From: Dyadobacter sp. CY261 | GTDB taxonomy: Bacteria > Bacteroidota > Bacteroidia > Cytophagales > Spirosomataceae | Length of the DNA: 64,000 nucleotides | Direction: 5' to 3' | NCBI RefSeq assembly: GCF_021440085.1 | Contig: NZ_JAKCPW010000004.1 | Location: forward strand, 496,001 to 560,000 | Shown here: one piece after another, positions 35,119-44,683 of the stretch | How positions within the stretch are numbered: position 1 is the first letter of the stretch | Layout: every line of letters starts with the position of its first letter | The notes under the pieces: model-generated | The model's database searches: none | The model's input: only the letters and a program-made list of their open reading frames with translations | Told to the model about the DNA's origin: nothing | Translations under genes and position numbers: made by a program

Positions 35119-36480
35119 ATGCAAGAATATATTGATCAAAACCGCGACCGGTTTCTGAACGAATTGCTCGATCTACTGCGCATTCCATCCGTAAGTGCCG
35201 ATTCGAAGTTCAAACCCGACATGCTCAAAGCCGCGGAATACGTGCGTGACCGAATTGCCGAAGCAGGTGCGGACAAGGCTAAGATTTATGAAACAGCAGG
35301 CCACCCGGTTGTTTACGGCGAAAAAATCATTGACCCCACATTGCCCACCGTGCTGATTTATGGGCATTATGATGTCCAGCCGGCCGATCCTTACGAACTC
35401 TGGAACTCTCCCCCATTCGAGCCGGTCATCAAAAATGACCGCATTTACGCACGCGGGGCCTGCGATGACAAGGGGCAGTTTTATATGCATATCAAAGCCC
35501 TCGAGATTATGCTCGCAACCGGCACGCTCTCATGTAACGTGAAAGTGATGATTGAGGGAGAAGAAGAAATAGGGTCGTCGAACCTGGGCGCATTCGTCAG
35601 GGAACATAAGGAAATGCTGCAATGCGACACGATCCTGATTTCCGACACCAGCATTATTGCAAATGATGTCCCATCGATTGAAACCGGTTTACGCGGGTTG
35701 ACCTATGTAGAAGTGGAAGTGGTAGGTGCCAACCGTGATTTGCATTCAGGCGTTTATGGCGGCGGCGTTGCGAACCCGATCAACATTCTCTGCGAAATGA
35801 TCGCTTCGCTGAAAGACGAAAACGGCCATATTACTATTCCGGGCTTTTACGATAAGGTTCAGGATTTGAGCACCTCCGAGCGCGTTGCATTGAACGCAGC
35901 GCCGTTTGATCTGGAAGAATATAAAAAAGATCTGGAAATCGACGACGTAACCGGCGAAAGGGGCTACACGACGATTGAAAGAACTTCCGTGCGCCCGACA
36001 CTGGACGTGAACGGAATCTGGGGCGGTTACATTGGCGAAGGCGCTAAAACGGTGCTTCCTTCCAAAGCCCACGCGAAAATATCCATGCGCCTGGTGCCAG
36101 ATCAGAACGATGACGAGATATGCGACCTATTTACAAGGCATTTTGAATCCATCGCTCCGGCTTCGGTGAAAGTGAAAGTAGTCCCCCACCACGGTGGCCT
36201 GCCCTATGTTACACCAACAGATTCCGTTGAATACCGTGCCGCAGAGCTAGCTATGGAAGAGTCATTTGGTAAAAAACCGATCCCTACACGTGGCGGTGGC
36301 AGCATTCCCATTGTAGCGCTATTTGAGCAGGAATTGGGCTGTAAGAGCATTCTGATGGGCTTCGGGCTGGATATCGACGCCCTGCATTCACCGAATGAGA
36401 GCTATGGGCTGTTTAACTATTATAAGGGGATTGAAACGATTCCGCTGTTTTTCAAGCATTATGCGGAGTTGAAGAAATAA
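35119..36480 (+). CDS. M20 family dipeptidase
   Basis: This 453-residue zinc peptidase of the CNDP/DapE-ArgE class probably hydrolyses dipeptides in the cytoplasm. Motifs: LLRIPSVSADSKF, the first zinc ligand in VLIYGHYDVQPADPYELW, ARGACDDKGQFYMHIKALE with the bridging Asp, VMIEGEEEIGSSNLG with the catalytic Glu pair, DLHSGVYGGGVANP in the dimerisation domain, and FGLDIDALHSPNESYGLF with the last His. ATG 35119 is preferred over TTG 35080, which touches the plsY terminator. No signal peptide is present. Confidence 0.93.
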   Translation: MQEYIDQNRDRFLNELLDLLRIPSVSADSKFKPDMLKAAEYVRDRIAEAGADKAKIYETAGHPVVYGEKIIDPTLPTVLIYGHYDVQPADPYELWNSPPFEPVIKNDRIYARGACDDKGQFYMHIKALEIMLATGTLSCNVKVMIEGEEEIGSSNLGAFVREHKEMLQCDTILISDTSIIANDVPSIETGLRGLTYVEVEVVGANRDLHSGVYGGGVANPINILCEMIASLKDENGHITIPGFYDKVQDLSTSERVALNAAPFDLEEYKKDLEIDDVTGERGYTTIERTSVRPTLDVNGIWGGYIGEGAKTVLPSKAHAKISMRLVPDQNDDEICDLFTRHFESIAPASVKVKVVPHHGGLPYVTPTDSVEYRAAELAMEESFGKKPIPTRGGGSIPIVALFEQELGCKSILMGFGLDIDALHSPNESYGLFNYYKGIETIPLFFKHYAELKK

Positions 36481-36513
36481 AGGAAGTAGATGCACGATGA
36501 TCATCCTTCGGCT

Positions 36514-36623
36514 GCGCTCAGGATGACACGTAACTGGGCGCTCAGGGTGACACCGTAACGGAGCGCTTAGGGTGACACCGTAACGGAGCGCTCAGGGTGA
36601 CACGTACTGGGCGCTCAGGTGAC
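36514..36623. repeat. Tandem repeat, about 4.5 copies of a 23-25 nt unit
   Basis: Units beginning GCGCTCAGG start at 36514, 36538, 36563, 36588 and 36611 with lengths 24, 25, 25, 23 and a 13-nt partial copy. The best units read GCGCTCAGGGTGACACCGTA plus ACGGA. The 5' flank CATCCTTCGGCTGCGCTCAG resembles a common dispersed intergenic motif. Eight-nt GATCATCC copies lie on both sides. There are no unique spacers. Confidence 0.88.
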
Positions 36624-36652
36624 CTGATCATCCATGGTTGCCTTTCTGAATT

Positions 36653-37879
36653 CTAGCGCCGCCTGCGTTGCTCTCTTTTCATCTTTTTCAAATTCGCGAT
36701 CGCGGCCTTAGCCTCTTTATCCTGGCTTGACTTCTTTTCCGCATGATCGTCGGCAAGTTTGTAATACCGTAATGCCTCATCGTAATCTTTTTTCTGCTCC
36801 GAAATTTTGCCCAAACCTAACAGCGAGGATACATAATAACCGGCATTCATGGATTTAGTCTGCGTCGAGAAATCGATCGCTTTGTGATAATATTCGCTTG
36901 CCGCGTCGTAGTTGCGGTGGTAATTCATATTGTAGTAGGCTAGCACATAAGCCGCATTCCGACCGCTCACACCTTCGTAGCCAGGCATTCCCTGGCTGAT
37001 TTTCTTGATAATGTTCTGCGCTGCCTGCTCCGCCTCGGCCATTTTGCCGGTAACAAAAGCTGTGCGACAAAAATAACGCTCGAAATAGGGATTGTTGGGA
37101 TACGTCTGCCACATGTACTTAGCCATTTCATACGCCTTACTGTACTCGTTTTCCATGCTGTAAATTTGCAGCAGGAAATAGCGAGCCTCTACACGGGTGT
37201 AAAATGCATTATTCCCAACTTTTTCCAACTGCTGCTCTCCCAGCTTTCTATTTCCTTTCGGGAAAAGAGCCAGGATCGGTTTCAGGATTGGATATTCTTT
37301 GGGGACCCATTCAGCATAATAATTGTAAAGACCGTCGCCAAAGAGCAATTCCGGTGAGAGGTCACCATTGCCTTTGCATTGTTCGAAGTATTTTAATGAT
37401 TTTTTACCCGCAAATGCAGCTTTCGCCCAACTCTCACGCTCGGCATAAAGCCTGCCTTTGAATGCATAGGCAGCCGCAAGGAAAAAAGCGGGTTCTATTT
37501 TACTTTCCTGATCGTCATACAATTCCTCCGCAAGTGTAATGGTCGAATCCATGTGTGCGAGGAAGGTCTTATCGTAGGCTTCGTTCTCTGTGTTCGGTAC
37601 AATTTTCCACCATTCTGCCAAACCCATCAAAAAGTGGGGCATAGGGTGCTTAGGGTAACGGTATTTGAGCCACCGAAACTCCGCATCTGCTTCATAGAAC
37701 TGGTAATTGTACAACTTGTTGATTGCCTCCGTTGATTCAATTTGAACGCCTGGGTTTTGTAGGACCATGGCGTAATTCTTGTCGAGATCGGACGAAGAAT
37801 ACAATTGGGCAACAGCAAATTGACCGGTAATTACAGTTAAGCAGCAGAAAATGATTGTATTAACAACTGAACTTTTCAT
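36653..37879 (-). CDS. Secreted tetratricopeptide-repeat protein
   Basis: The 408-residue protein has a signal peptide (VVNTIIFCCLTVITGQFAVA) and about eight TPR-like helix pairs, such as YQFYEADAEFRWLKYRYPKH, ENEYSKAYEMAKYMWQTYPN and LGKISEQKKDYDEALRYYKL. It ends in a very basic tail (KKMKREQRRRR). TPR proteins in the periplasm usually act as scaffolds. It is divergent from hpt and stands alone; no partner is obvious. Confidence 0.85.
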   Translation of the reverse strand: MKSSVVNTIIFCCLTVITGQFAVAQLYSSSDLDKNYAMVLQNPGVQIESTEAINKLYNYQFYEADAEFRWLKYRYPKHPMPHFLMGLAEWWKIVPNTENEAYDKTFLAHMDSTITLAEELYDDQESKIEPAFFLAAAYAFKGRLYAERESWAKAAFAGKKSLKYFEQCKGNGDLSPELLFGDGLYNYYAEWVPKEYPILKPILALFPKGNRKLGEQQLEKVGNNAFYTRVEARYFLLQIYSMENEYSKAYEMAKYMWQTYPNNPYFERYFCRTAFVTGKMAEAEQAAQNIIKKISQGMPGYEGVSGRNAAYVLAYYNMNYHRNYDAASEYYHKAIDFSTQTKSMNAGYYVSSLLGLGKISEQKKDYDEALRYYKLADDHAEKKSSQDKEAKAAIANLKKMKREQRRRR

Positions 37880-38049
37880 AGCAGGGGTAAATCTCTCCTA
37901 TTAACGTGTGATTTATATTTTGCGTTTGTCGGCAACCCGGTTTTTAAAAAAAGAGTTAATATTGATCCTCAGAGTATTTGACCGTCCCGGCGGCCCACTT
38001 CCAGAAGACCTGCTACCGTCCTGTAGAACCTGATTTGCACTTCAAAATT

Positions 38050-38577
38050 ATGATTAACATTCTGGATAAAACATTTGTCCCTTTTATTTCGCGCGAAACG
38101 ATCGAAAAACGTATTGCAGAGTTAGCTGCCGGCATTAATAACGACTATGCGGGCTCCTGCCCCCTGTTTATTATCGTGCTGAATGGGGCATTTCTGTTCG
38201 CTGGCGAGCTGGTCAAAAGCATTTCGCTGGCGTGCGAAATCAATTTCATAAGACTTTCATCATATTCCCAGACGACCTCGACGGGTGCTGTCCGCGAGAT
38301 TATCGGGATGGACGTCCGCATTGCAGGACGCGACGTAATCATCATCGAGGACATTGTGGATACGGGGCTGACGATGTCGCAACTGCTCACTAAAGTGAAG
38401 TCGATGTCGCCGAAATCCGTTGAAATCGCTACTTTACTGTACAAACCGGAGGCGCTGAAAACGCCGGTGCATATGCGTTATGTCGGCTTCGAAATCGAGA
38501 ACAAATTTGTGGTTGGCTACGGCCTCGATTACGACGGCATAGGGCGTAATCTGGATGCAATCTACGTCCTCGCCTGA
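38050..38577 (+). CDS. hpt: Hypoxanthine phosphoribosyltransferase
   Basis: From ATG 38050 this is a 175-residue purine salvage enzyme joining hypoxanthine or guanine to PRPP. It shows FISRETIEKRIAELAAGIN, LFIIVLNGAFLFAGELVKSI, the flexible loop RLSSYSQTTSTG, the PRPP-binding VIIIEDIVDTGLTMSQLL and the base-binding FEIENKFVVGYGLDYDGIGR. All are in normal order. The open frame reaches further upstream to 37978, but that extension is not conserved-looking. Confidence 0.94.
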   Translation: MINILDKTFVPFISRETIEKRIAELAAGINNDYAGSCPLFIIVLNGAFLFAGELVKSISLACEINFIRLSSYSQTTSTGAVREIIGMDVRIAGRDVIIIEDIVDTGLTMSQLLTKVKSMSPKSVEIATLLYKPEALKTPVHMRYVGFEIENKFVVGYGLDYDGIGRNLDAIYVLA

Positions 38578-38613
38578 ACACCCTTTTCACCAACGTCCTA
38601 AATTCAAATCTTT

Positions 38614-40014
38614 ATGCTTATCCAATTTTTTGGCGCCGCACGCACCGTAACCGGAAGCAAGCACCTCATTACCACCGAAAAAGGAACCAAAATACTGCTT
38701 GATTGCGGGCTTTTCCAGGGCATCCAAACTGATGAATTCAACCAGGAATTCGGTTTCAAACCTGCGGAAATCGATTATGTAGTCCTCTCCCACGCTCACA
38801 TCGACCACTCCGGCCTGCTCCCACGTCTCGTGCGGAAGGGCTTCAAGGGACCAATCTATTGCACTGCCGCTACCGCAGACCTCTGCCGCGTCATGCTGCT
38901 CGACAGTGCCCATATTCAGGAAAAGGATTTGGGACGGATCAACAAACGCCGACAAAAGCAAGGACGTCCATTGCTCGAAGAGCTTTATAATGCCGAAGAC
39001 GCCGCGCATGCATTGAGCCTTTTAAAAACTGTGCGTTATGGACAAACATTTTTCCTCGGCGAAAACAATGAAGTATCCGTAATCCTCACCGACGCAGCAC
39101 ATCTCCTCGGCAGCGCCGCCGTTCATTTGAGCATTCCCGACGGTGGGACATTCAAACAAGTAACTTTCACCGGCGACATCGGCCGTCCCGACGACCGCAT
39201 TCTCCGCAAGCCCGAGGTATTCCCGCAGGCCGATTACATCATTTGCGAATCGACTTACGGCGATCGACTGCATGAAAAAGAGACCGATATGCACGCGCAT
39301 TTGCTGCGTGTGGTGCAAGAAACGTGCGTCCGTCGACGTGGGAAGCTCATTATCCCGGCCTTTGCGATCGACCGTACGCAGGAGCTTATTTACGCCCTCG
39401 ACCAGCTTTCCAGCTCTGGTCAGCTCCCGCAAATCCCCGTTTACATCGACAGCCCGCTCGCTATACGCGCCACGGCCATCATGAAGGAGCACGACGAATG
39501 CTTCAACCCCGAAATCCTCGATTACATCGAAAAGGACGGCGACGCATTTGCATTTCCATACTTGCATTACATTTCCGACGTGCAGCAATCCATCGCGCTG
39601 AACGATCGCAAAGAGCCGTGCATCATCATTTCGGCATCCGGCATGGCAGAAGCGGGGCGGATCAAGCACCATATCAAGAACAACATCGGCGACCCGAACT
39701 CGACCATCCTGCTAGTGGGTTACGCCTCCGCGAACACGCTGGCCGGCGCATTAAAGCGCGGCGACAAGCAAGTCAACATTTTCGGCGAGCACTTCGAAGT
39801 CAAATGCCGCGTCGAAACGATGGACTCATTCTCCGGCCATGGTGATTACAATGAAATGCTGCAATTCCTCTCCTGCCAGACGCCCGAACGTGTGAAAGAA
39901 GTATTCCTCGTCCACGGCGAATACGAAACACAAGTCGCATTCAAGTTGAAACTAGAAAAGGCCGGATTTCGTAAAATCCACATTCCGGCCCTGTATGAAG
40001 GTATAAAAATCTAA
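38614..40014 (+). CDS. Beta-CASP metallo-beta-lactamase fold nuclease (CPSF73-like)
   Basis: The 466-residue protein has MBL motif SHAHIDHSGLLPRL (zinc ligands H, H, D, H), FTGDIGRPDDRIL, ESTYGDRLH, the beta-CASP region around IPVYIDSPLAIRAT, ISASGMAEAGRIKHHI and the C-terminal RNA-specificity motif SFSGHGDYNEMLQF with HGEYETQ. Such proteins are endo- or exoribonucleases acting in RNA processing. No KH domain is attached. It begins 36 nt after hpt and may share its transcript. Confidence 0.92.
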   Translation: MLIQFFGAARTVTGSKHLITTEKGTKILLDCGLFQGIQTDEFNQEFGFKPAEIDYVVLSHAHIDHSGLLPRLVRKGFKGPIYCTAATADLCRVMLLDSAHIQEKDLGRINKRRQKQGRPLLEELYNAEDAAHALSLLKTVRYGQTFFLGENNEVSVILTDAAHLLGSAAVHLSIPDGGTFKQVTFTGDIGRPDDRILRKPEVFPQADYIICESTYGDRLHEKETDMHAHLLRVVQETCVRRRGKLIIPAFAIDRTQELIYALDQLSSSGQLPQIPVYIDSPLAIRATAIMKEHDECFNPEILDYIEKDGDAFAFPYLHYISDVQQSIALNDRKEPCIIISASGMAEAGRIKHHIKNNIGDPNSTILLVGYASANTLAGALKRGDKQVNIFGEHFEVKCRVETMDSFSGHGDYNEMLQFLSCQTPERVKEVFLVHGEYETQVAFKLKLEKAGFRKIHIPALYEGIKI

Positions 40015-40051
40015 TTTTTCGGATTTTTTCGCTTCCTGGAACCTTAAACGC

Positions 40052-40083
40052 TTGTAAAGTCCAAAACAAGATTGCTATCTTTG
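40052..40083 (+). promoter_or_regulatory. Promoter of the tRNA-Leu gene
   Basis: TTG at 40052-40054 and TATCTTTG at 40076-40083 are separated by 21 nt. The tRNA starts 17 nt after the -7 box, consistent with a short 5' leader. Confidence 0.65.
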
Positions 40084-40099
40084 CCCACCCGAATTTCAA

Positions 40100-40183
40100 G
40101 CCGAAGTGGTGAAACTGGTAGACACGCACGTTTCAGGGGCGTGAGGGAGCAATCCTGTGCGGGTTCGAGTCCCGCCTTCGGCA
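40100..40183 (+). tRNA. tRNA-Leu (anticodon CAG)
   Basis: An 84-nt class II tRNA. Acceptor arms GCCGAAG and CTTCGGC pair fully, the discriminator is A, the anticodon loop TTCAGGG sits on stem CACGT/GCGTG with anticodon CAG at 40134-40136, a long variable arm follows, and the T arm contains GGTTCGAGTCC. CCA is not encoded. A hairpin terminator follows directly. Confidence 0.96.
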
Positions 40184-40184
40184 C

Positions 40185-40219
40185 AAAACGCTGTTTCTGA
40201 TATCAGGAACGGCGTTTTT
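40185..40219 (+). terminator. Terminator after tRNA-Leu
   Basis: A near-palindrome with arms AAAACGCTGTTTCTGA and the complementary TCAGGAACGGCGTTTT (two G-T pairs) ends in T5. Confidence 0.85.
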
Positions 40220-40286
40220 GCTTTTCGGGACAAAAACTCCTGCAATCGTGCCGCGAAGCCTTTGATCTCCAAATGCTTAAAGTTTC

Positions 40287-42429
40287 CTATTCCAGCACTA
40301 TTCTGATTTTTTCCACCTTCATTTGAGAAGTGTCGTTTTTAATAACATGGAAATAATAGGTTCCCCGTGGCAAATCATGCGTGGCTATCTGAATCTTCTT
40401 GTCATGAATCGAATCCCGATTGATATCAATTGATTTTTGGGCAACTATTGACTTTTCATCAAATATTTGAATTTGATCCGGCAAATTATTTTCGGGAAAA
40501 CTTGAAAAATCGAAAGTAACGATATCCTTTGCGGGATTGGGATAGGCAACCAATCCTCCGAAACAGCTATTAACACATATAGTAGTACCATCACTAATTG
40601 ATCCGCAAACATTGGAAACCGCAATTTGCAAGCCGTAACAATCCTGTACATAACTATTGAAATAAGCTATCCCATTCCCATTGTCCATTAGCGTTGCATT
40701 GAAGCCGTTGCCACTTGTGACAGCCCAGCTTGAAGTTGTTGCTCCAATAAGATTCGCTATCACATCCTGGCCTTGCCCCGTACAAACGTCCGAATCCACA
40801 CTAATACCATTTACAATCGGTTTGCCCACGTGCACGATCTTTGTCCGGGTAAAGTTGCCACATCCATTGTTCAGCGTCGCGGTAATTGTCACCTGACCAT
40901 TCGCATTTCCGACACGGCTGGCGGAGCCCGCAGCATTGATCGTCATTACAGAAGCATTACTGGAACTCCACGAAACAACCGACGTGCCTGGTTGCAAATT
41001 GGCTACTGAGTAGGAAGATGTTGTACAAACAAAATTGTTCCCAGCAATATGTGAAAGGCCGATACTCGAAGTTGTTGTATTGCCAAACCCGGATGGATCA
41101 AGCCAATTACTCAGCCTTGTCGCGTCGCTCCCCAGTCCGGTCCAGGAATTATCAAAGCGGCCGTAAGCGTCTTTGAGAAAACCGGAGGGAGCATTACAGT
41201 ACGAGGGTCCGCCTGACAATTGCCCAACCAATTTCTTGGATTGGTTAAGAAGTGGCCCCCCCGATGAACCGTCTTCGGTTACACCACTAGCCCAATTGAC
41301 TATCCAGTGCTGTGAGCCAGGTGCTTTGGTTAAATTGACAAATGAATAATTGTCGGCCCTTAGTGCTACACTATTAAATGTAGATATCTTCATTACATCT
41401 CCCATAGGATGATGAATGCTTACACCACTTGTGGCTGCATTTATCGTTCTGTCCCACCCTAAATAAGTAATTCCGGATGTTGGATCTGGCAGTTGGCTCA
41501 ATTGCAGTAACAAAAAATCAGATGGGTCGGCATTTGCACGGAGAGTCGATCCATAGAATTGTATGTAATTGGAATCATCCTGTGACGGATCACAGACAGG
41601 GCTCCAATACTGAAAAATAAAACGCAGTTGGCCAACGTTCCCAGCATTTGGTAGACAGTGATTCGCCGACAAAACATAGGGGACATTATTATTACAGGAA
41701 TTATTGATCATCGAGCCAGTACAAAATCGCGTCCCACTTTGGTTGACAAGCATGCAAACTGCATTCCGCTCAAATTCCCACCCGTTACCAAAGCACATCA
41801 CATTGTTAGTCGCCATGCAACCACCAGAAGTACCAAATCCCCCTGATTTCCCAATATCTAAATCTCTGTAACCGAACGCCAGACCAGACACTTTAAATTT
41901 AAGAGCTCCCTTTGTTCGCGTAGGAAGTTTTGCTTCTATCCAAAGCGAATCGCCGCTAAAAATTGGGCTCGCCCAAGTCTGACCGCCATTATTCTCCTCG
42001 GACATAATTGGCCCAGCTATCGTACCCTTAGAATTGTAAATTACAAATTCACCCAGCTCTGGAATAAAAAATGAATTGAAGTTCAGGCTTAGAGATTTTG
42101 CTTCGCTAGCCACTATCAATAGCCTGCCATAGGACATTCCACCTCTTGTTACCCAATTAGCCCGTTGAAGGAAATCGATATCAATTCTCATCGCAGTTGC
42201 AAAACGATACGTCTTAGACCCCATATCAAGTGAATCTTCTCTAATAAGCTGATCGATTTCCTGTTTGGTTGGTACATCTGACTTATAAATTTGCGCTAAA
42301 TGATCGTTGTTATAAAATCCATTTTTTTAATCCGTATGATAAATCATTTCTATTTTCAATCTTTACCTGACCCCTACCAGTATTTATAGTAAAAACTAGA
42401 ATTGCAAAAAACAATAGAATATTTTTCAT
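40287..42429 (-). pseudogene. Secreted trypsin-like serine protease with T9SS sorting domain, frameshifted near the N-terminus
   Basis: The intact frame from 42224 to 40287 encodes 645 residues. It has the His of YVLSANHCLPNAG, the Asp in DPSDFLLLQLSQL and the Ser in TEDGSSGGPLLNQ, the triad of lysyl-endopeptidase-like S1 proteases, with Cys pairs around them. A BIG-like domain follows (about 390-550), and the end is a type IX secretion signal (LVAYPNPAKDIVTFDF ... LPRGTYYFHVIKND). The signal peptide (MKNILLFFAILVFTINTGRG, ATG 42429) lies in another frame. It joins at an A7 run (T7 at 42322-42328 on the plus strand): six A would give a continuous 713-residue protein reading GLKNGFYNNDHLAQIYKSD. 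Either the gene is inactivated, switches by slippage, or the extra base is a sequencing error. Confidence 0.8.
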
Positions 42430-42462
42430 AATTTAAATCAATTAGATGTGGATTAAATGGTA

Positions 42463-42921
42463 TCATTTAACTTTATTAAAAATTAACTGTCCATCTTCAT
42501 AATTCAGATGTAATTCTTCATATTTAATGCTTATTTTTCTCTTTTTTAACGAAAATGTCGTCACCTGATTAATGTTATGAAAAAAATAATCACCCCAATC
42601 AGGCATTCCCATTTTTGAACTTTTCCAACATTTAATCGATATAGAATCCTCAGCACTAATTTTATAATCTCCCGAAAAACTTTCCCAAGGTATTGTCCCT
42701 TCGACCCTTTCATTCTTCAAGAACTCAATTTCCACCTCCCGATCGTTGCCAGAAAGATCCGGCTTGGAGAATGTATTCCCCTGATGGACCACTTTTACCA
42801 TTTGCCAACGTCCAATCAAATTCTTTGGATCAGTATCAACACTCTCTATGCAACCCGTCACAGCAAAAGCGAAGAGTAAGACCCACACAATAATTAAACA
42901 ATAAGGCGTTCTATTTTTCAT
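42463..42921 (-). CDS. Small lipoprotein, lipocalin-like, unknown function
   Basis: From ATG 42921 the product is 152 residues: a lipoprotein signal CLIIVWVLLFAFAVTGC with Cys at residue 23, then LIGRWQMVKVVHQGNTFSK and a run of short strands ending YEELHLNYEDGQLIFNKV. The GRWQMVKV opening is typical of small lipocalin-like Bacteroidota lipoproteins. It is AT-rich, like its neighbour, and lies upstream of the frameshifted protease on the same strand (34 nt from the signal-peptide ATG), so the two were probably co-transcribed. Confidence 0.75.
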   Translation of the reverse strand: MKNRTPYCLIIVWVLLFAFAVTGCIESVDTDPKNLIGRWQMVKVVHQGNTFSKPDLSGNDREVEIEFLKNERVEGTIPWESFSGDYKISAEDSISIKCWKSSKMGMPDWGDYFFHNINQVTTFSLKKRKISIKYEELHLNYEDGQLIFNKVK

Positions 42922-43665
42922 GACATTTTTATAATAACTTGAAACATTCGGAAATGTATAAAACAAAAAATCAGCTATTTGTAGTAGTCAACCGTTGAAT
43001 GTCCGAACGGCACCGTTGAATTATCAAGAGTAAATTTTCCTTCAAAATCGATGCATTTTAGAGCATGAAACAGGCCCGTTCAGCAAACCATTAGCGGCGC
43101 TCTTTGCATTTCCATTCTTTATTAAATTTGCTTTACCCGATTTTCTTAGGAATATTCATATTCCTTTTAATCTCGATGTAAGTATGAAAAAGCTTGGAAG
43201 ATTTGCCCTGTTATGGTGCGGGTGTGACGAAAGTCCCCCGGACGCACACATCGTGAGCGTAAGGACACCTTAGAGGGCTTCACCTCAATCCCTTTAATTG
43301 CGATGTACACACCCTATCACCGACGAATTCCCGGATTCGTCCCGGCTGGTGCATTATGGCCAGTTAGTTCAGGATTTACTTTCTCAAACTAGCCCGGAAG
43401 AGTGGATTGGCGATCTTTGGTCGATTTAAAGCGGGTATGGTTTTCGAGAAAGAGGCGGGATACAACCCGCGATGTACGGAGATTTTCGAAACTTCAGGGA
43501 ATTGGTTTTCTTCTTTGAGAAGGCTGAGAAAATGAGCGCTTAATGTGCGAACATGAGGAATTAGCATAAATGCCGGTTGCCTCATTTCTTTTTTGACCTA
43601 ATGCATTGTGCAGTTTCCGGGCTTGTCACCAGAGTAAACGCACGATTCTTCCAGCTTTTCTCCCG
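42922..43665. other. 744-nt stretch without a convincing gene
   Basis: Candidate elements are a -7 box TAAATTTG (43123-43130, TTG 16 nt upstream), a hairpin AGGAATA/TATTCCT (43148-43165), a 29-codon open frame from ATG 43184 to TAG 43273, and the dyad GACGAAT/ATTCGTC near 43323-43342. The first part is AT-rich; GC rises after 43200. I cannot assign an RNA family or a protein remnant. An unrecognised small RNA is possible. Confidence 0.4.
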
Positions 43666-44586
43666 ATGAAACTGAATCCAAACTATCTCATAAAACTCAA
43701 ACACATTCTGATTCCGTTTACCATCGTTGCGTGGGGCTCGGTGCTGTTACTTGGCTTTTTGCGGTGGTGGCTTTTTCTGGACAAGATCCCGATACTCGAA
43801 GTGAGCGAGGATACCTGGCAGTTTTGGATTCCGGCTTTATTTCCTTGGGCGCCAATTCTTATTTGGCTCAAACCCCGGTTCGACAGGCTTGAATTTAAGA
43901 AGGGAAAAGACAAAGGGAGCTGGCAAATGCAGGGAATTTCATGGATTCCCATGATGATTATGCTGATGATTTCGCAGATGCTTCTGACGTATTCAACTGG
44001 CGAAACACTCGAAATCAAGAACGTCAAGGAAATCCGGAAACATGAGCGTGTGCGTTATTACCGGATCAGGGAATTTGCGGTGCACAAGTTTATTGGCGGT
44101 GTGCAATATACCGTCAAAAAAAATGGTCGGTATAATCAGAATCTGGACATCGACATTTACTTCACCAATCCGATCCTGACTCACAAAAAACAGATTATTT
44201 CCATGACGCCATTGTATTGGTACGGCGTCAAATTTCACAAGCAGATTAGTAACCTCAGTGGTGACGAGACGAAGCAACGGCGTTTCAGGGAATTTTTTGA
44301 TGATTGTGTGCAAAAAATGGAGCATTATGATTTTTACAGGCTGGACCATTTCGAACACAAACCTGCCTCAACAGACCGGGAGAATTTCAGGATAGCCGTT
44401 CAGAATGCAATAAGAAAGCCGGTGAATAATGATTTCATGATCCTGCAAGCGGTCACCCGGCCCGTCGACAACCGTATTTCCGGCAAATTGGCCGGGATTT
44501 TCGCGGCATTTGCATTTGGAATAGGGCTGTTTATGCTCATGCTCATCCGGCCGCGATTAGAAACTCAACCAGTCGGGGATGCCTGA
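43666..44586 (+). CDS. Membrane protein of unknown function (possible rhomboid-protein N-terminal-like region)
   Basis: From ATG 43666 the product is 306 residues. It has hydrophobic segments at about 12-35 (LIPFTIVAWGSVLLLGFLRW), 47-65 (FWIPALFPWAPILIWL), 87-107 (ISWIPMMIMLMISQML) and 275-297 (LAGIFAAFAFGIGLFMLMLI), with a cytosolic or periplasmic domain of about 165 residues between the last two. The layout resembles the N-terminal part of long Bacteroidota rhomboid-family proteins, as I remember them, but no rhomboid catalytic motif (GxSx) is present. I do not assign a function. Confidence 0.6.
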   Translation: MKLNPNYLIKLKHILIPFTIVAWGSVLLLGFLRWWLFLDKIPILEVSEDTWQFWIPALFPWAPILIWLKPRFDRLEFKKGKDKGSWQMQGISWIPMMIMLMISQMLLTYSTGETLEIKNVKEIRKHERVRYYRIREFAVHKFIGGVQYTVKKNGRYNQNLDIDIYFTNPILTHKKQIISMTPLYWYGVKFHKQISNLSGDETKQRRFREFFDDCVQKMEHYDFYRLDHFEHKPASTDRENFRIAVQNAIRKPVNNDFMILQAVTRPVDNRISGKLAGIFAAFAFGIGLFMLMLIRPRLETQPVGDA

Positions 44587-44683
44587 ACTTTGGCGCAATC
44601 ACACCGCCATTTAGTCGTATTTGGCCCTTTTACACAGGCCGTTGGAGAGCTAACTTTACATCAGTTAAAACCAACCAACCATC

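Noticed and set aside
36514..36623. Possible small CRISPR array
   Set aside because: Units abut directly with no unique spacers, vary in length and are not accompanied by cas genes.
43184..43273. 29-codon open frame with an upstream -7 box
   Set aside because: Too short, no family resemblance, and the frame is interrupted right after; kept only as a mention in the intergenic entry.
43147..43345. Riboswitch or 6S-type RNA in the gene-poor region
   Set aside because: Individual hairpins exist, but no known conserved core could be recognised.
43376..43585. 69-residue minus-strand open frame in the gene-poor region
   Set aside because: No domain, no good start context, composition like spurious frames.
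40100..43665. Integrative element with tRNA-Leu as att site
   Set aside because: No integrase, no direct repeat of the tRNA 3' end detected by eye; kept only as a low-weight composition observation.
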